This document shows, piece by piece, positions 16,313 to 24,905 of a stretch of 64,000 nt of DNA. Position numbers and translations under genes: made by a program. How positions within the stretch are numbered: position 1 is the first letter of the stretch; each line of letters starts with the position of its first letter. The notes beneath the pieces are model-generated. The model ran no database searches. It saw nothing but the letters and a program-made list of their open reading frames with translations, and had not been told where the DNA came from. Location of the stretch: the NCBI RefSeq assembly GCF_000518985.1, contig NZ_JAEQ01000009.1:62001-126000 (forward strand), written 5' to 3'. This DNA comes from Chelativorans sp. J32 (GTDB taxonomy: Bacteria > Pseudomonadota > Alphaproteobacteria > Rhizobiales > Rhizobiaceae).

Positions 16313-19127
16313 ATGCGCCTGGGCGCTCCTGCAGCGCGGCATTCAAAGCAGCCTCCGACCCCAAAACCGCGACGCGCTTCTCCCGCGCTTCAATAAGGTC
16401 GGCCAGCTTGAGGAAATCGGCTCGGGTGGTCGCAAGGAGACGATCGCGCCGCTCCTGCCGTCTCTCGCAAGTGTCCCCGGCAAGCCTGGCGAGCATCGCT
16501 TCAAACCCCCGCTCGCCGGGAAGCCTGGGGCGGTCGATCTCGCCGAAAGCGCTGATAATGCTTCGCCTGATGTCGTCTTCGTGAACCGACTCCCGCAGGA
16601 ATCGGGGGACCGCGTCGAAAATGTCGAGCGTGCGCAGGAGGTTCGGGTCCCGGTAGGATAAGAAGCGGAGACCTCCGGACAAAGGATCCAGTCGCACCAA
16701 AGCTCCATAAGCTCCACCTTGCATACGCACCTGGTCCCACAGCCATGTCCCGGCAATATAGCGCGTGGCAGCGGCATGAGCGCCCACCTGCGCCGCCTCT
16801 TCGGAGAGCTTCAGCCCCTGCCCTACGAAATTGACCGGCGCTTCGATGGGAAGGCCCATCGAACCGGAAAGCGCCGGAGGGAGGCTGCCTCGTTGCGACG
16901 TTCTCCCGTCGGACAGATGTTCCAGGAACGCCAGCACGGCCGCCGCGACACCGTCCGCAGCGGCTGGCTCGACGGTCACGTCGCAGATTGCACCCTCGCG
17001 CCGGATCAAAAGCCGCCGCAGTCGCTCCAAATCGGCAAGGACCGATTCCCAGTCGGTTTCCGCGCGCTCGCACAGGCGCTGAAGAAAACGAAGCTGCGAA
17101 ACGCCGTTCAGCACCTCGGCAAAAGCCCCTGCCGGATGGAGCGCGGCGGAAAGGGCGAGATCCGCATACTCATGCCCGCGTGGTATCAAACGGGCTCTGT
17201 GCCGTGAAATCTCGTCCTGGAGAAGCGCCATGAAGCGATTGTGATCGTCGAACCGCGCGGCCGTCAGGATATCGGTTAGGATGGCCAGGATCGCGCCCAG
17301 ATTTTCCTTCATCCCCCGGAAGCGCAGGAAAAGCCAGGCTTGAGCCTGGGACGAGGTTTGGCAAGCAAAGGCGCGTTGTTCCACGGAGACCCCTCCGACA
17401 AAGCGGGCCATGCGCAGCGCCAAGTCTTCCGCGCTGTCCCTTTCAGTCCCGCATTCCAGGAGCGCGCGCCCGAACAGGGGCGCAAGTGGCAACAGCGTTG
17501 CAGGCAGGGTGTCGATACGGAAGCCAAGCTGGAGATAACAAATTCCGTTGGTCGGCAATGGGTGGAGGAGCACGCACGGATGGTCCTGCCGCATGATTTC
17601 ACACCGCGTAGGCGTCTCCTCGCGGGGCAATTCGTCAAGACCGAGCACCGGTACATTCGCGATGCCGGTATGTTCGTCCGCCGTAGATAAATGCACATAA
17701 GTGGCCAGAAGAGCCTGCAACCTGCTCCGCTCGGCCGCCTTTTCGCGAGCTTCAAGCGTCGGATCGGGAGAGAGTGTCACGGTAGCCCGGTGGAGGTTTT
17801 CCCCAAACAGGATTCGCAGCCGCTCGCGCAGATGGGCATCCGCTTCCATCTTCTCCCTGAGCGCCGCGAGGGGTGTTTCGAATGCCAGGAAATCGATCGG
17901 ATCATGCCCGGAGCGCCAGGGCCCGAGAATGCGAAGCATGAGCGCCAAACCCGGCGGATGGCGCCCGCCGTCATTTTCCCGGAGCCGGAACGCGAGGCGA
18001 TTAAGGCAAGCTTCCACAAGCGCCCTTGGCGGACCTTTCCGGATCAACTCGGTGATCACCTCATCGACCAATTGATCGAAGCGGATCGCATCCCGGGCGG
18101 CGACACCACTCAGGCCTATCGAAAAGATCGGCTGCCGTGTCTCTCGTGAGAGGCCGTCGCCTATCAAGCCTTCGCCAAGCCCGCTTTCAATCACCGCGCG
18201 CCGGAGCGGTGCCGCATCGGAGCCCAGAAGCAATTCCGCCAGGAACAGCTGCTCCAGCGCTTCGAACGGATCGGAAAGGTCAGGCAGAACCCATCCGCGT
18301 ATGACGTGCCCGCCGGGACCGCCGGAGCCAATGCTCCGACGCACGAGCCGCGGCGTGGCAAACGACACCTGGCGTGAAGAAACGCCTGCAGGAGTACCAA
18401 GGCCCCATCCATCCAGATGTCTCTGCAAAAACGCGAGCGCCTGCTGCATGTCGAGATCGCCCGACAGGAACACGATCGCGTTGGAGGGATGGTAGTATTT
18501 GGAATGGAACCGCTGCAGCGCTTCATGCGCCAGCGTGGGGATCAATGCCGGATCGCCGCCGTGGTCGAACCGATAGGAAGTGTCAGGGAAAAGGGCCGCA
18601 CGCAACTCCTTTACCAGCACGGCGGCAGGGTCCGCATAGACGCCCTTCATCTCGTTGAGGACGACTCCACCGAAATGCGCTGGCTTCCCGCCTTTTTCGG
18701 GAATGATATGCCATGCTTCCTGTCGAAAAGTGCTTTCCCGCAGGAGCGGGTGGAACACGGCGTCCAGATAGACTTCGAAGAGATTATAGAAGTCACGCTC
18801 GTTCTGGCTTGCCGCCATATAGGTCGTCATATCCGGCAGCGTGGAGGCATTGAGATGCGTGTGCAGCGAGCCTTTCAGCAATTCAGCGAAGGGCGCAGCC
18901 GAAGGAAAATGCCGCGAGCCGCAGAGCACCGAATGTTCGAGGATATGCGCCACGCCGGTGGAATCGGACAACGGCGTCCGGAATGTTATTCCAAAGCACT
19001 TATTCGCATCGCCGTTCGCCAGCGTGAGAATTTCGGCACCGGTCGCCTCATGGATGAATGCCCGGGCCGAGGATGCGAGTTCCGGGATCTCCGCCTCACG
19101 CACAAGCTTGAACGAATCCACTGTCAC
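16290..19127 (-). CDS. M16C metallopeptidase (presequence protease/insulinase-related)
   Basis: A 945-residue protein, the full length of the PreP/Cym1 class. The inverted zinc motif HILEH is at residues 61-65 in GVAHILEHSVLCGSRHFP, with the distal zinc Glu in GGVVLNEMKGVYADP. FHSKYYHPSNAIVFLSGDLD is also family-typical. Such enzymes form a closed chamber that degrades short peptides. It starts with GTG at 19127 after AGGAG. The canonical PQQ peptidases PqqF/PqqG are M16B; an M16C protein converging on the pqq operon may process PqqA here, which is inference. It lies 72 bases downstream of the lysR gene on the same strand. Confidence 0.85.
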   Translation of the reverse strand: MTVDSFKLVREAEIPELASSARAFIHEATGAEILTLANGDANKCFGITFRTPLSDSTGVAHILEHSVLCGSRHFPSAAPFAELLKGSLHTHLNASTLPDMTTYMAASQNERDFYNLFEVYLDAVFHPLLRESTFRQEAWHIIPEKGGKPAHFGGVVLNEMKGVYADPAAVLVKELRAALFPDTSYRFDHGGDPALIPTLAHEALQRFHSKYYHPSNAIVFLSGDLDMQQALAFLQRHLDGWGLGTPAGVSSRQVSFATPRLVRRSIGSGGPGGHVIRGWVLPDLSDPFEALEQLFLAELLLGSDAAPLRRAVIESGLGEGLIGDGLSRETRQPIFSIGLSGVAARDAIRFDQLVDEVITELIRKGPPRALVEACLNRLAFRLRENDGGRHPPGLALMLRILGPWRSGHDPIDFLAFETPLAALREKMEADAHLRERLRILFGENLHRATVTLSPDPTLEAREKAAERSRLQALLATYVHLSTADEHTGIANVPVLGLDELPREETPTRCEIMRQDHPCVLLHPLPTNGICYLQLGFRIDTLPATLLPLAPLFGRALLECGTERDSAEDLALRMARFVGGVSVEQRAFACQTSSQAQAWLFLRFRGMKENLGAILAILTDILTAARFDDHNRFMALLQDEISRHRARLIPRGHEYADLALSAALHPAGAFAEVLNGVSQLRFLQRLCERAETDWESVLADLERLRRLLIRREGAICDVTVEPAAADGVAAAVLAFLEHLSDGRTSQRGSLPPALSGSMGLPIEAPVNFVGQGLKLSEEAAQVGAHAAATRYIAGTWLWDQVRMQGGAYGALVRLDPLSGGLRFLSYRDPNLLRTLDIFDAVPRFLRESVHEDDIRRSIISAFGEIDRPRLPGERGFEAMLARLAGDTCERRQERRDRLLATTRADFLKLADLIEAREKRVAVLGSEAALNAALQERPGAFNLSQAV

Positions 19128-19199
19128 CTGTTCGGGATCTCCTGCACTCGGCGCATGGATGGACCGGCGAAAGCCTCTGCACGCTCTCCCATTGCCTTG

Positions 19200-20240
19200 T
19201 TATCGGTTCGATAGCGACATGGCATTCGGAAGTTCGACATTTTCGAGGAATGGCGGAGTATCCTTCAGGGGGGGCAGTTGGAGCGTCGCCGCGGCATCCT
19301 GCAACGCCTGAAGGAAACTCGCATAGGGCTGGGTACGCCTATATTGCGTCGGAACGAGTGCCACCATTTTCCGCGGCGGGAACGAAACACGGTAAAGGTG
19401 AACGCCTTGCGGCGGGGTCCCGTCCATCATGCAGGCAAGCACCGGGGCCAGGCATACGCCGAGCCCAGCCCGGACAAGAGCCAACGCATCCTCGTAGCTG
19501 CGCGTGCTGGCGATTTGGCGGTTTTCCGGCAGCACCTCCGCATACCATTCCTGAACACGTTGCGTATGATTGGTTCCGAAGGAAAACCGGATCGACCTGT
19601 TGAGCACGTCCTGTTTCGCGCTCGAAAGCTGGCGCGGATGCAGAACGCCGTCGAGACTGATTTCTTCCGGGACAGCCAGGACATACGGGTCCTCGAGCAA
19701 CGGGATTTCCATGAAGCCGGTCCCCGCGCTGGCGACGGAACCCGCATTGATGAGGCCTACATTCGCCCGTCTCCCATAAAGCATCTCCAGCACATCCGGA
19801 GGGGCGCAGTCGTGAATGTCATATTCGACGTCGGAATATTCCTCCTGGACCGTGGCAGCCGCCCTGGGCAACACGAGGCGCAGCATCGAGCTTAATCCGG
19901 CCACCCGTATCGTCACGTGAATGCCTTCGCTGAACTCGGCGAGCCCATCCTCCAGTTCCTGCATGCTTCTCAAGACCTGCTCGGCCTTGCGAAGAAGGAA
20001 ACTCCCGGCTTCGGTCAGGATCATCTGGTTGGACCGCCGCTCGAACAGCGGCGTTCCCACGACGGCCTCCAGGCTTGCGATCTGCTGAGAGAGCGAGGGC
20101 TGCGAGAGGCCGAGTTGCTTGCTGGCTTTCGTCACCGTTTCGTTATGCGCGACAGCCCAGAAGATACGCATGCGCTGGAGTGTGATCTCGCCATTGCGCT
20201 TCCCGGCCCTTCGGGGTTTCAGCACCTCGGCATTCGACAT
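19200..20240 (-). CDS. LysR-family transcriptional regulator
   Basis: The 346-residue protein carries the LysR helix-turn-helix near residues 20-80: MRIFWAVAHNETVTKASKQL, then GLSQPSLSQQIASLEAVVGT and PLFERRSNQMILTEAG. A periplasmic-binding-like effector domain follows. It has an N-terminal extension of about 20 basic residues. It is transcribed away from the TolQ/TolR-like cassette and toward the M16C peptidase gene. It is the only local candidate to control the PQQ genes, and a T-N11-A dyad sits in front of pqqA. The effector is unknown. Confidence 0.9.
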   Translation of the reverse strand: MSNAEVLKPRRAGKRNGEITLQRMRIFWAVAHNETVTKASKQLGLSQPSLSQQIASLEAVVGTPLFERRSNQMILTEAGSFLLRKAEQVLRSMQELEDGLAEFSEGIHVTIRVAGLSSMLRLVLPRAAATVQEEYSDVEYDIHDCAPPDVLEMLYGRRANVGLINAGSVASAGTGFMEIPLLEDPYVLAVPEEISLDGVLHPRQLSSAKQDVLNRSIRFSFGTNHTQRVQEWYAEVLPENRQIASTRSYEDALALVRAGLGVCLAPVLACMMDGTPPQGVHLYRVSFPPRKMVALVPTQYRRTQPYASFLQALQDAAATLQLPPLKDTPPFLENVELPNAMSLSNR

Positions 20241-20674
20241 TCAGTTCTCCCTACCGTCACTCCAGGTCCGTATGCCTGGATCACCCCGGAAATTCCATCG
20301 CTTCGGTCATTAACATAAAAAACATATTGAACAGCTCGATGCGCTTTTGCCTCGAAAGCACCGGCAGGTTTCCGGCGCCGCTCCGATTGATGTCGGGCCT
20401 TAACACCTTAAAAACCTCAAGCCACGTTAGAAGAAATCCGCTCGTATCACAGCCCCTTCTTGCGGGTAGAGGGCACATACCTGCCCATTTTCCACCCCGG
20501 ATAAGTAGAGAGAAAGCATAACTCCGGCTTGACGAGCTTGCTCTGGCAACTGCATCCTCTCAAAACAGCTGTACTTTCTTGTCTAGGCAGTTCTGTGAAC
20601 ATGCCAGCTCGAAGCCAGATCTGATCGGGAGGTTGGTGCATGCCGCATGCGCCAGGAGGAAAACAGGGGGAGAG
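20241..20674. other. Divergent intergenic region, lysR to TolQ-like gene (434 bp)
   Basis: No convincing gene is present; the short open frames lack ribosome-binding sites and coding character. The lysR-proximal part is locally AT-rich (ATTAACATAAAAAACATATT, 20309-20328) and the stretch near 20400 (CCTTAACACCTTAAAAACC) is also AT-rich, consistent with promoter DNA. I saw no strong -35/-10 pair and no copy of the pqqA-proximal dyad. Confidence 0.4.
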
Positions 20675-21445
20675 ATGTCGGTCATAACGAATGGCAGGCT
20701 GATTGGTACGCCAGCCGAGTCTCGCGATTACATGCCGCTGATCCTGTGGCTCATCCTGATCAGCTGCATCGGGCTGGGACTCCTCGTCCTGTTTCGGCTC
20801 GGTCTCATTCAGATCATGCTCGAGACCGACCGCAGCCACATCTCGATGCTGATCCTGGCGATCTTCGCGCTCACCACCCTGCACTGCCTCTATCAGGTCG
20901 TCGTCATCTCGCGGGAATTGGTGGCAGCCCGGCGCATCCGCCAAACCATACTTGATGGCGCCAGCGGATTTCTGCTTATCGGCGACCAGGTGAAAACGGC
21001 GGAGGGCGAGGTTCTGGAGCCGGGCATCGCCGCCCGCCACATCGCCAATCTGGTTGCAAAATCCAGGGCCCAGAACGGACGCCGGGTCGATCAGACCTTG
21101 CTTTTGCGCTCGCTCGCCGACCAGTTGCGGGGGCGGGAAAAGCTGGGCTTTTTCGTGGCGGAAGCACTCCTCAGACTGGCCCTTCTGGGCACGGCGGTAG
21201 GCTTCATCCTGATGCTGGTGCCAATCGCCGGATTGAGTTCCTTCGACGTCGAGACCCTGCGCACCGCCCTCGCAGGAATGAGCGGCGGCATGGCCGTCGC
21301 GCTCAATGTGACGGTTGCGGGTATCACCTGCGCATTGCTCCTGAAGATGGAGTACTACATTCTCGACGCGGCCAATGCCCAGCTTTTCAACATCATCACA
21401 GAGGTTACAGAGGTCCACGTCGTCTCCGCGCTGGAGAAGAACTGA
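20675..21445 (+). CDS. MotA/TolQ/ExbB-like proton-channel protein
   Basis: A 256-residue membrane protein. Two hydrophobic helices lie near residues 20-65 (LILWLILISCIGLGLLVLF and MLILAIFALTTLHCLYQVVV). A charged cytoplasmic stretch of about 85 residues follows, then two more helices (ALLGTAVGFILMLVPIAG-like and GGMAVALNVTVAGITCALLL). The LGT..G and NVTVAG helices match the conserved Thr/Gly helices lining the TolQ/ExbB/MotA proton path. The ATG at 20675 has GGGGGAGAG directly upstream. Its stop overlaps the next gene, which has a TolR-type helix, so the two should form one H+-driven complex. Its target is unknown. Confidence 0.75.
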   Translation: MSVITNGRLIGTPAESRDYMPLILWLILISCIGLGLLVLFRLGLIQIMLETDRSHISMLILAIFALTTLHCLYQVVVISRELVAARRIRQTILDGASGFLLIGDQVKTAEGEVLEPGIAARHIANLVAKSRAQNGRRVDQTLLLRSLADQLRGREKLGFFVAEALLRLALLGTAVGFILMLVPIAGLSSFDVETLRTALAGMSGGMAVALNVTVAGITCALLLKMEYYILDAANAQLFNIITEVTEVHVVSALEKN

Positions 21446-22083
21446 TGGAGGGCTCTGGCTTTTTCTCCGAAGCCGGAAGCGATGACGGCACCTTCGTCCC
21501 ATTTACCGACATTCTGTTCAATGTCCTTCTGGGCTTCGCCTTTATGGTGTTCATCGCCTTTTCGCTTTTCAACCCGGAGGCGAAGTCGGGACTTATCGAT
21601 CTGAAGGCTGAGATGATCGTCACTGTGTCATGGCCGGACAATCATCCGGACGACGTCGACACCTATGTCGAGGACCCGGCCGGAAACGTCGTCTGGTACC
21701 ATGCGCGGGAGGCCGGTCTCATCCATCTGGATCGGGACGACCGAGGCAACTACCGCGATACGATCGTCGTCAACGGGGAGCGGATCCAAAACCCGCTCAA
21801 CCAGGAGAATGTCACGTTTCGCGGCATTCTTCCCGGCGAATATGTCGTCAACATCTACCACTATATCGCCAATTCCACGGACGACCTGCCGGTGACGGTG
21901 AAGGTGGAAAAGCTGAACCCGCAGCTGCAGGTCATCTATTACGGCACCTTGATGCTGAACCATCGGGGGCACGAGCGCACCGCCGTCCGGTTCACGCTCG
22001 ATGAAGAGGGCAACGTGTCCGATGTGAACGAGCGGGAAAAATCCCTGGTCCGCGCGGTCAGAAAACCCAAGGCCGGAGGGTAG
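21445..22083 (+). CDS. TolR/ExbD/MotB-like anchored periplasmic protein with an atypical C-terminal domain
   Basis: The protein is 212 residues. One N-terminal helix near residues 17-42 reads VPFTDILFNVLLGFAFMVFI. The Asp after P-F-T sits where ExbD/TolR/MotB carry their essential proton-binding Asp. The periplasmic part is not the ExbD/TolR fold and has no OmpA peptidoglycan domain. It instead has SWPDNHPDDVDTYVEDPAGN and an all-beta-looking region (GEYVVNIYHYIANS, VEKLNPQLQVIYYGTL) resembling DUF2135/pre-peptidase-type beta domains. It starts at ATG overlapping the upstream TGA. The partner is the TolQ-like protein just upstream; the domain call is tentative. Confidence 0.7.
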   Translation: MEGSGFFSEAGSDDGTFVPFTDILFNVLLGFAFMVFIAFSLFNPEAKSGLIDLKAEMIVTVSWPDNHPDDVDTYVEDPAGNVVWYHAREAGLIHLDRDDRGNYRDTIVVNGERIQNPLNQENVTFRGILPGEYVVNIYHYIANSTDDLPVTVKVEKLNPQLQVIYYGTLMLNHRGHERTAVRFTLDEEGNVSDVNEREKSLVRAVRKPKAGG

Positions 22084-22092
22084 GCGGAAGCT

Positions 22093-22674
22093 ATGAACAT
22101 TCCGACTTTGACGGGCGTCGTCGTCTGCTATGGTCTGATCGCCGCGCTCCTCCTCAGCCTCAATGTGGTGTCGTTATGGCGATGGTGGATCAAGGCCGCC
22201 GCCGTCATTGTGACGACTGTTTTCGTCGTCGCATCCTACGCGGCGATCAATGGCATGCTCGGCTGGCCGACGACGAAAAGGCCGCCCGGACGCTTTCATC
22301 TCCTTGCCACCCATATCGTCGAGCCGGACAAGGCCACATCCGCCGGCGGTGCGCTCTATCTATGGATGGAGGAACTGGACGACGACAACATGCCACGCGG
22401 CGCTCCCCGCGCCTTCCAGCTTCCTTATAGCGACCAACTGGCCAGGGATATGGACCGCGCGCAGCAGCGCCTCGACAATGGCGAGGCGATCATGGGCGTG
22501 GTCGATGAAGCCCAGGCCATCGAAGCCGATCAAGAGAAGATTCGCATCGGCGAGATGAGCGAAAATGCCGAACTCTCGGCGGCTACGGACACGGTCCCCT
22601 TTCAATCCGACGGCATGATGATCGAATTCGAGAACCTGCCGCCGGTGGATCTGCCCGACAAGGGGCCACTATGA
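22093..22674 (+). CDS. Membrane protein of unknown function, third gene of the TolQ/TolR-like cassette
   Basis: The protein is 193 residues with two N-terminal hydrophobic helices (about residues 8-28 and 32-53), the conserved-looking LGWPTTKRPPGRFHLLATHI, and then a soluble acidic tail with a helical Glu/Asp/Gln-rich part (DRAQQRLDNGEAIMGVVDEA). It begins 9 bases after the previous stop, so it is very likely co-transcribed and part of the same envelope complex. I do not recognise the family. The tail could contact the beta domain of the neighbouring protein. Confidence 0.65.
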   Translation: MNIPTLTGVVVCYGLIAALLLSLNVVSLWRWWIKAAAVIVTTVFVVASYAAINGMLGWPTTKRPPGRFHLLATHIVEPDKATSAGGALYLWMEELDDDNMPRGAPRAFQLPYSDQLARDMDRAQQRLDNGEAIMGVVDEAQAIEADQEKIRIGEMSENAELSAATDTVPFQSDGMMIEFENLPPVDLPDKGPL

Positions 22675-23045
22675 TCACTCCGCGGTCTGACGGATGACCG
22701 TATAAGGAACTCGCCGCACCGGCAGGACGCAAGCACGCATCTTTTGGCGTTTAGTAATTCAACGGCACTGCTCCGTAGCTGCGGAGAATACCCCAGCTCG
22801 CTTTCAGAAACGAATAATGCCGAATCGCCAAGTGCACGGTGCGCCTTCATAAATTCGTAAACAAGACAGAGATAGTCGACTTATATTTGGTTTTCGTTCG
22901 TCAGGGCGAAAGAATTGAACAAGAAACAAATTTCTTTTGACGCAACTGTTTTGTGGGCGTTTAATGCTGATGGGAAGCGGCGGACGCTCCCGGAAAAGAA
23001 GAGGTAGAGGGCCTTTTCTTGGGGTTATCGCAAGTGGAGGAAATC
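22675..23045 (+). promoter_or_regulatory. Leader and promoter region of the PQQ dehydrogenase gene (371 bp)
   Basis: No gene was found here. The best promoter in the window lies at 22937-22965: TTGACG, 17 bases, TTTAAT. Immediately upstream is AAGAAA-CAAA-TTTCTT (22921-22936), a perfect 6-bp inverted repeat that could be an activator or repressor site touching the -35 box. The untranslated leader is then about 70 bases. The promoter shows the dehydrogenase is transcribed independently of the TolQ/TolR-like cassette. Confidence 0.7.
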
Positions 23046-24785
23046 ATGTTAATTAAATCGGCCGCGCTCCGCGGCATTTTCATGTCGGCGCTTCTAGCGT
23101 CGACTGCCATTCCGGCTCTGGCTGCAGAAGTCACCCCGGAGCGCCTTTTGAACGCCGCGCAGGAGCCGCAAAACTGGCTCATGGTGCACAAGGAATACAA
23201 CAGCAACCGTTTTTCGCAGCTCGACGAAATCAACAAGGACAATGTGAAGAACCTGAAGGTCGCGTTTACCACCGCGATCGGCGGCCTGATGGGCGCGGGC
23301 ACCAATCCCATGGGAGGACACCAGGCCACTCCACTCGTCAATGACGGCTATATGTATGTGGTCGACAGCTGGGGGGCGGTCTACAAGATCGATGTTCGCG
23401 ACGGGAAAAGCGGCAAGATCGTCTGGGTCATGGACCCGGGCGTCGATAAGGCGGATGTCTGGATCCCGTCCAATCGCGGAGTGGCGCTCTACAAGAATTT
23501 CGTGATCTCCGTCACCGCCGATGGAAAGGTGAACTGGACCAATGCCGACACCGGCGAGCTGGTCAAGACCGTTCAGGTGGACGATCCGAAGAACGGGTAT
23601 TCGCTGACTGCCGCGCCGCTGGTCGTCGGAGATAAACTGCTGATCGGCGGCTCCGGCGGCGACCGCGGGGCGCGCGATCATATCACCGCGCTAAACGCCG
23701 ATACTGGCGAGCAGCTCTGGCGCACCTATTCGGTACCCGCTCCGGGCGAGCCGGGATCGGAGACCTGGGGCGGAGAGAACAACGCCTGGATGCATGGCGG
23801 CGGCGCATTCTGGGTGACGGGTGCCTATGATCCCGAGACCAAGCTTACGCTGTGGGGAACGGGCCAGCCGGTCCCGATGTATGATCCGGAATACCGGCCG
23901 GGCGACAACCTCTATACCAACAGCACATTGGCATTGGACGTCGATACCGGAAAAATCGAGTGGTACTTCCAGTATACGCCCGGCGATTTCCTCGATTATG
24001 ACGAGGTCGGCTCACGCCAGATCATCAACGCGAAGGTGGATGGCGAAGATCGCAAGCTGATGGGCTACTTCGCCCGTAACGGCTTCTTCTACACCCATGA
24101 TCGGACGAACGGGCAATTCCTCGGCGCCAAGCAATACGTGACGAAGCTGAACTGGACCGACGGCATCGATCCCAAGACCGGCAAACCGGTAGAGTATGAT
24201 GATTCCAAGGACATCCAGGTCTACAAGGTGGGAGCGCCTTCGCGGCGTGACCAGGGCGCCATCGAGGCATGCCCCCACATCCAGGGCGGCGTGAACCTCT
24301 TCCCGACCTCATACAGCCCGAAAACAGGCGCCGTATACGGAGCCGGAATGGAAGGCTGCGCCGAGGTGACGACGGACCCCGCGCGCTCCGATGGCAAGAT
24401 TGCCTGGAACGGCGGCCAAGCAGTGAATGCCGGCCGCATAACCGGCAGCATCACGGCCATGGATCCGACGAATACGGAGCAGAAGGCACAGAAGCTGTTC
24501 GACTACCCGAACTATTCCGGCGTGGTCAGCACCGCCGGAGGGCTGGTGTTCACGGCGACCATGGACGGGACGATCCATGCTCTCGACGACGAGACGCTTG
24601 AGGAGCTCTGGAGCTTCAACGCCGGCTCTCCGATCTCTGCTCCCCCGATGACCTATGCGGTCGACGGCAAGCAGTATGTGGCCATACTCGTCGGTGCGCA
24701 CCGTATCCCCTACGGCCGCATCACCAACACGCCGGAGCTGCAGGATATTCAAAACACGTCGATGCTGTACGTGTTCTCGCTCTAG
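23046..24785 (+). CDS. Periplasmic PQQ-dependent alcohol dehydrogenase (methanol/ethanol family) with atypical metal site
   Basis: The 579-residue protein has a signal peptide ending at ALAA (residue 27), then the eight-bladed propeller with repeated DxxTGxxxW docking motifs (DADTGEQLW, DVDTGKIEW). The active-site segment GDFLDYDEVG contains Asp317-Tyr-Asp319; the D-x-D pattern marks lanthanide-type enzymes (XoxF, ExaF, PedH). The family arginine is in ARNGFFYTHDRTNG. Two metal ligands differ: Asp206 replaces the usual Glu (GGSGGDRGAR) and Gln274 replaces the usual Asn (GTGQPVPMYD). The vicinal Cys-Cys pair is absent (KADVWIPSNRG); the only cysteines are 409 and 438 in the mature region. GGAGG precedes ATG 23046. 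Substrate is unknown. Confidence 0.88.
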   Translation: MLIKSAALRGIFMSALLASTAIPALAAEVTPERLLNAAQEPQNWLMVHKEYNSNRFSQLDEINKDNVKNLKVAFTTAIGGLMGAGTNPMGGHQATPLVNDGYMYVVDSWGAVYKIDVRDGKSGKIVWVMDPGVDKADVWIPSNRGVALYKNFVISVTADGKVNWTNADTGELVKTVQVDDPKNGYSLTAAPLVVGDKLLIGGSGGDRGARDHITALNADTGEQLWRTYSVPAPGEPGSETWGGENNAWMHGGGAFWVTGAYDPETKLTLWGTGQPVPMYDPEYRPGDNLYTNSTLALDVDTGKIEWYFQYTPGDFLDYDEVGSRQIINAKVDGEDRKLMGYFARNGFFYTHDRTNGQFLGAKQYVTKLNWTDGIDPKTGKPVEYDDSKDIQVYKVGAPSRRDQGAIEACPHIQGGVNLFPTSYSPKTGAVYGAGMEGCAEVTTDPARSDGKIAWNGGQAVNAGRITGSITAMDPTNTEQKAQKLFDYPNYSGVVSTAGGLVFTATMDGTIHALDDETLEELWSFNAGSPISAPPMTYAVDGKQYVAILVGAHRIPYGRITNTPELQDIQNTSMLYVFSL

Positions 24786-24807
24786 CCGGCGGCTAGCCTG
24801 ACAAGAC

Positions 24808-24836
24808 GGAACGGGCGCACATGCGGCGCCCGTTCC
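24808..24836 (+). terminator. Hairpin terminator after the PQQ dehydrogenase
   Basis: GGAACGGGCGC and GCGCCCGTTCC form a perfect 11-bp stem with a 7-base loop, 22 bases after the dehydrogenase stop. The following sequence is not a strong T-run (GATCCGTTTCC), so termination may be partial or the stem may mainly protect the dehydrogenase mRNA. Confidence 0.65.
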
Positions 24837-24905
24837 GATCCGTTTCCTGACGGGCCTCGACGAGTGGCGAGCCCTCGGTGTTGGAACGGGCCAAAAGGTA
24901 AAATC

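Noticed and set aside
20447-21502. 351-codon open frame antisense to the TolQ-like gene
   Set aside because: Its translation is low-complexity and Asp/Gln/Arg-rich. The plus-strand gene has clear transmembrane helices and ribosome-binding site.
23046-24785. Naming the PQQ dehydrogenase xoxF or methanol dehydrogenase
   Set aside because: The Asp-x-Asp pattern fits, but the Glu-to-Asp, Asn-to-Gln and missing Cys-Cys differences make a specific name unsafe.
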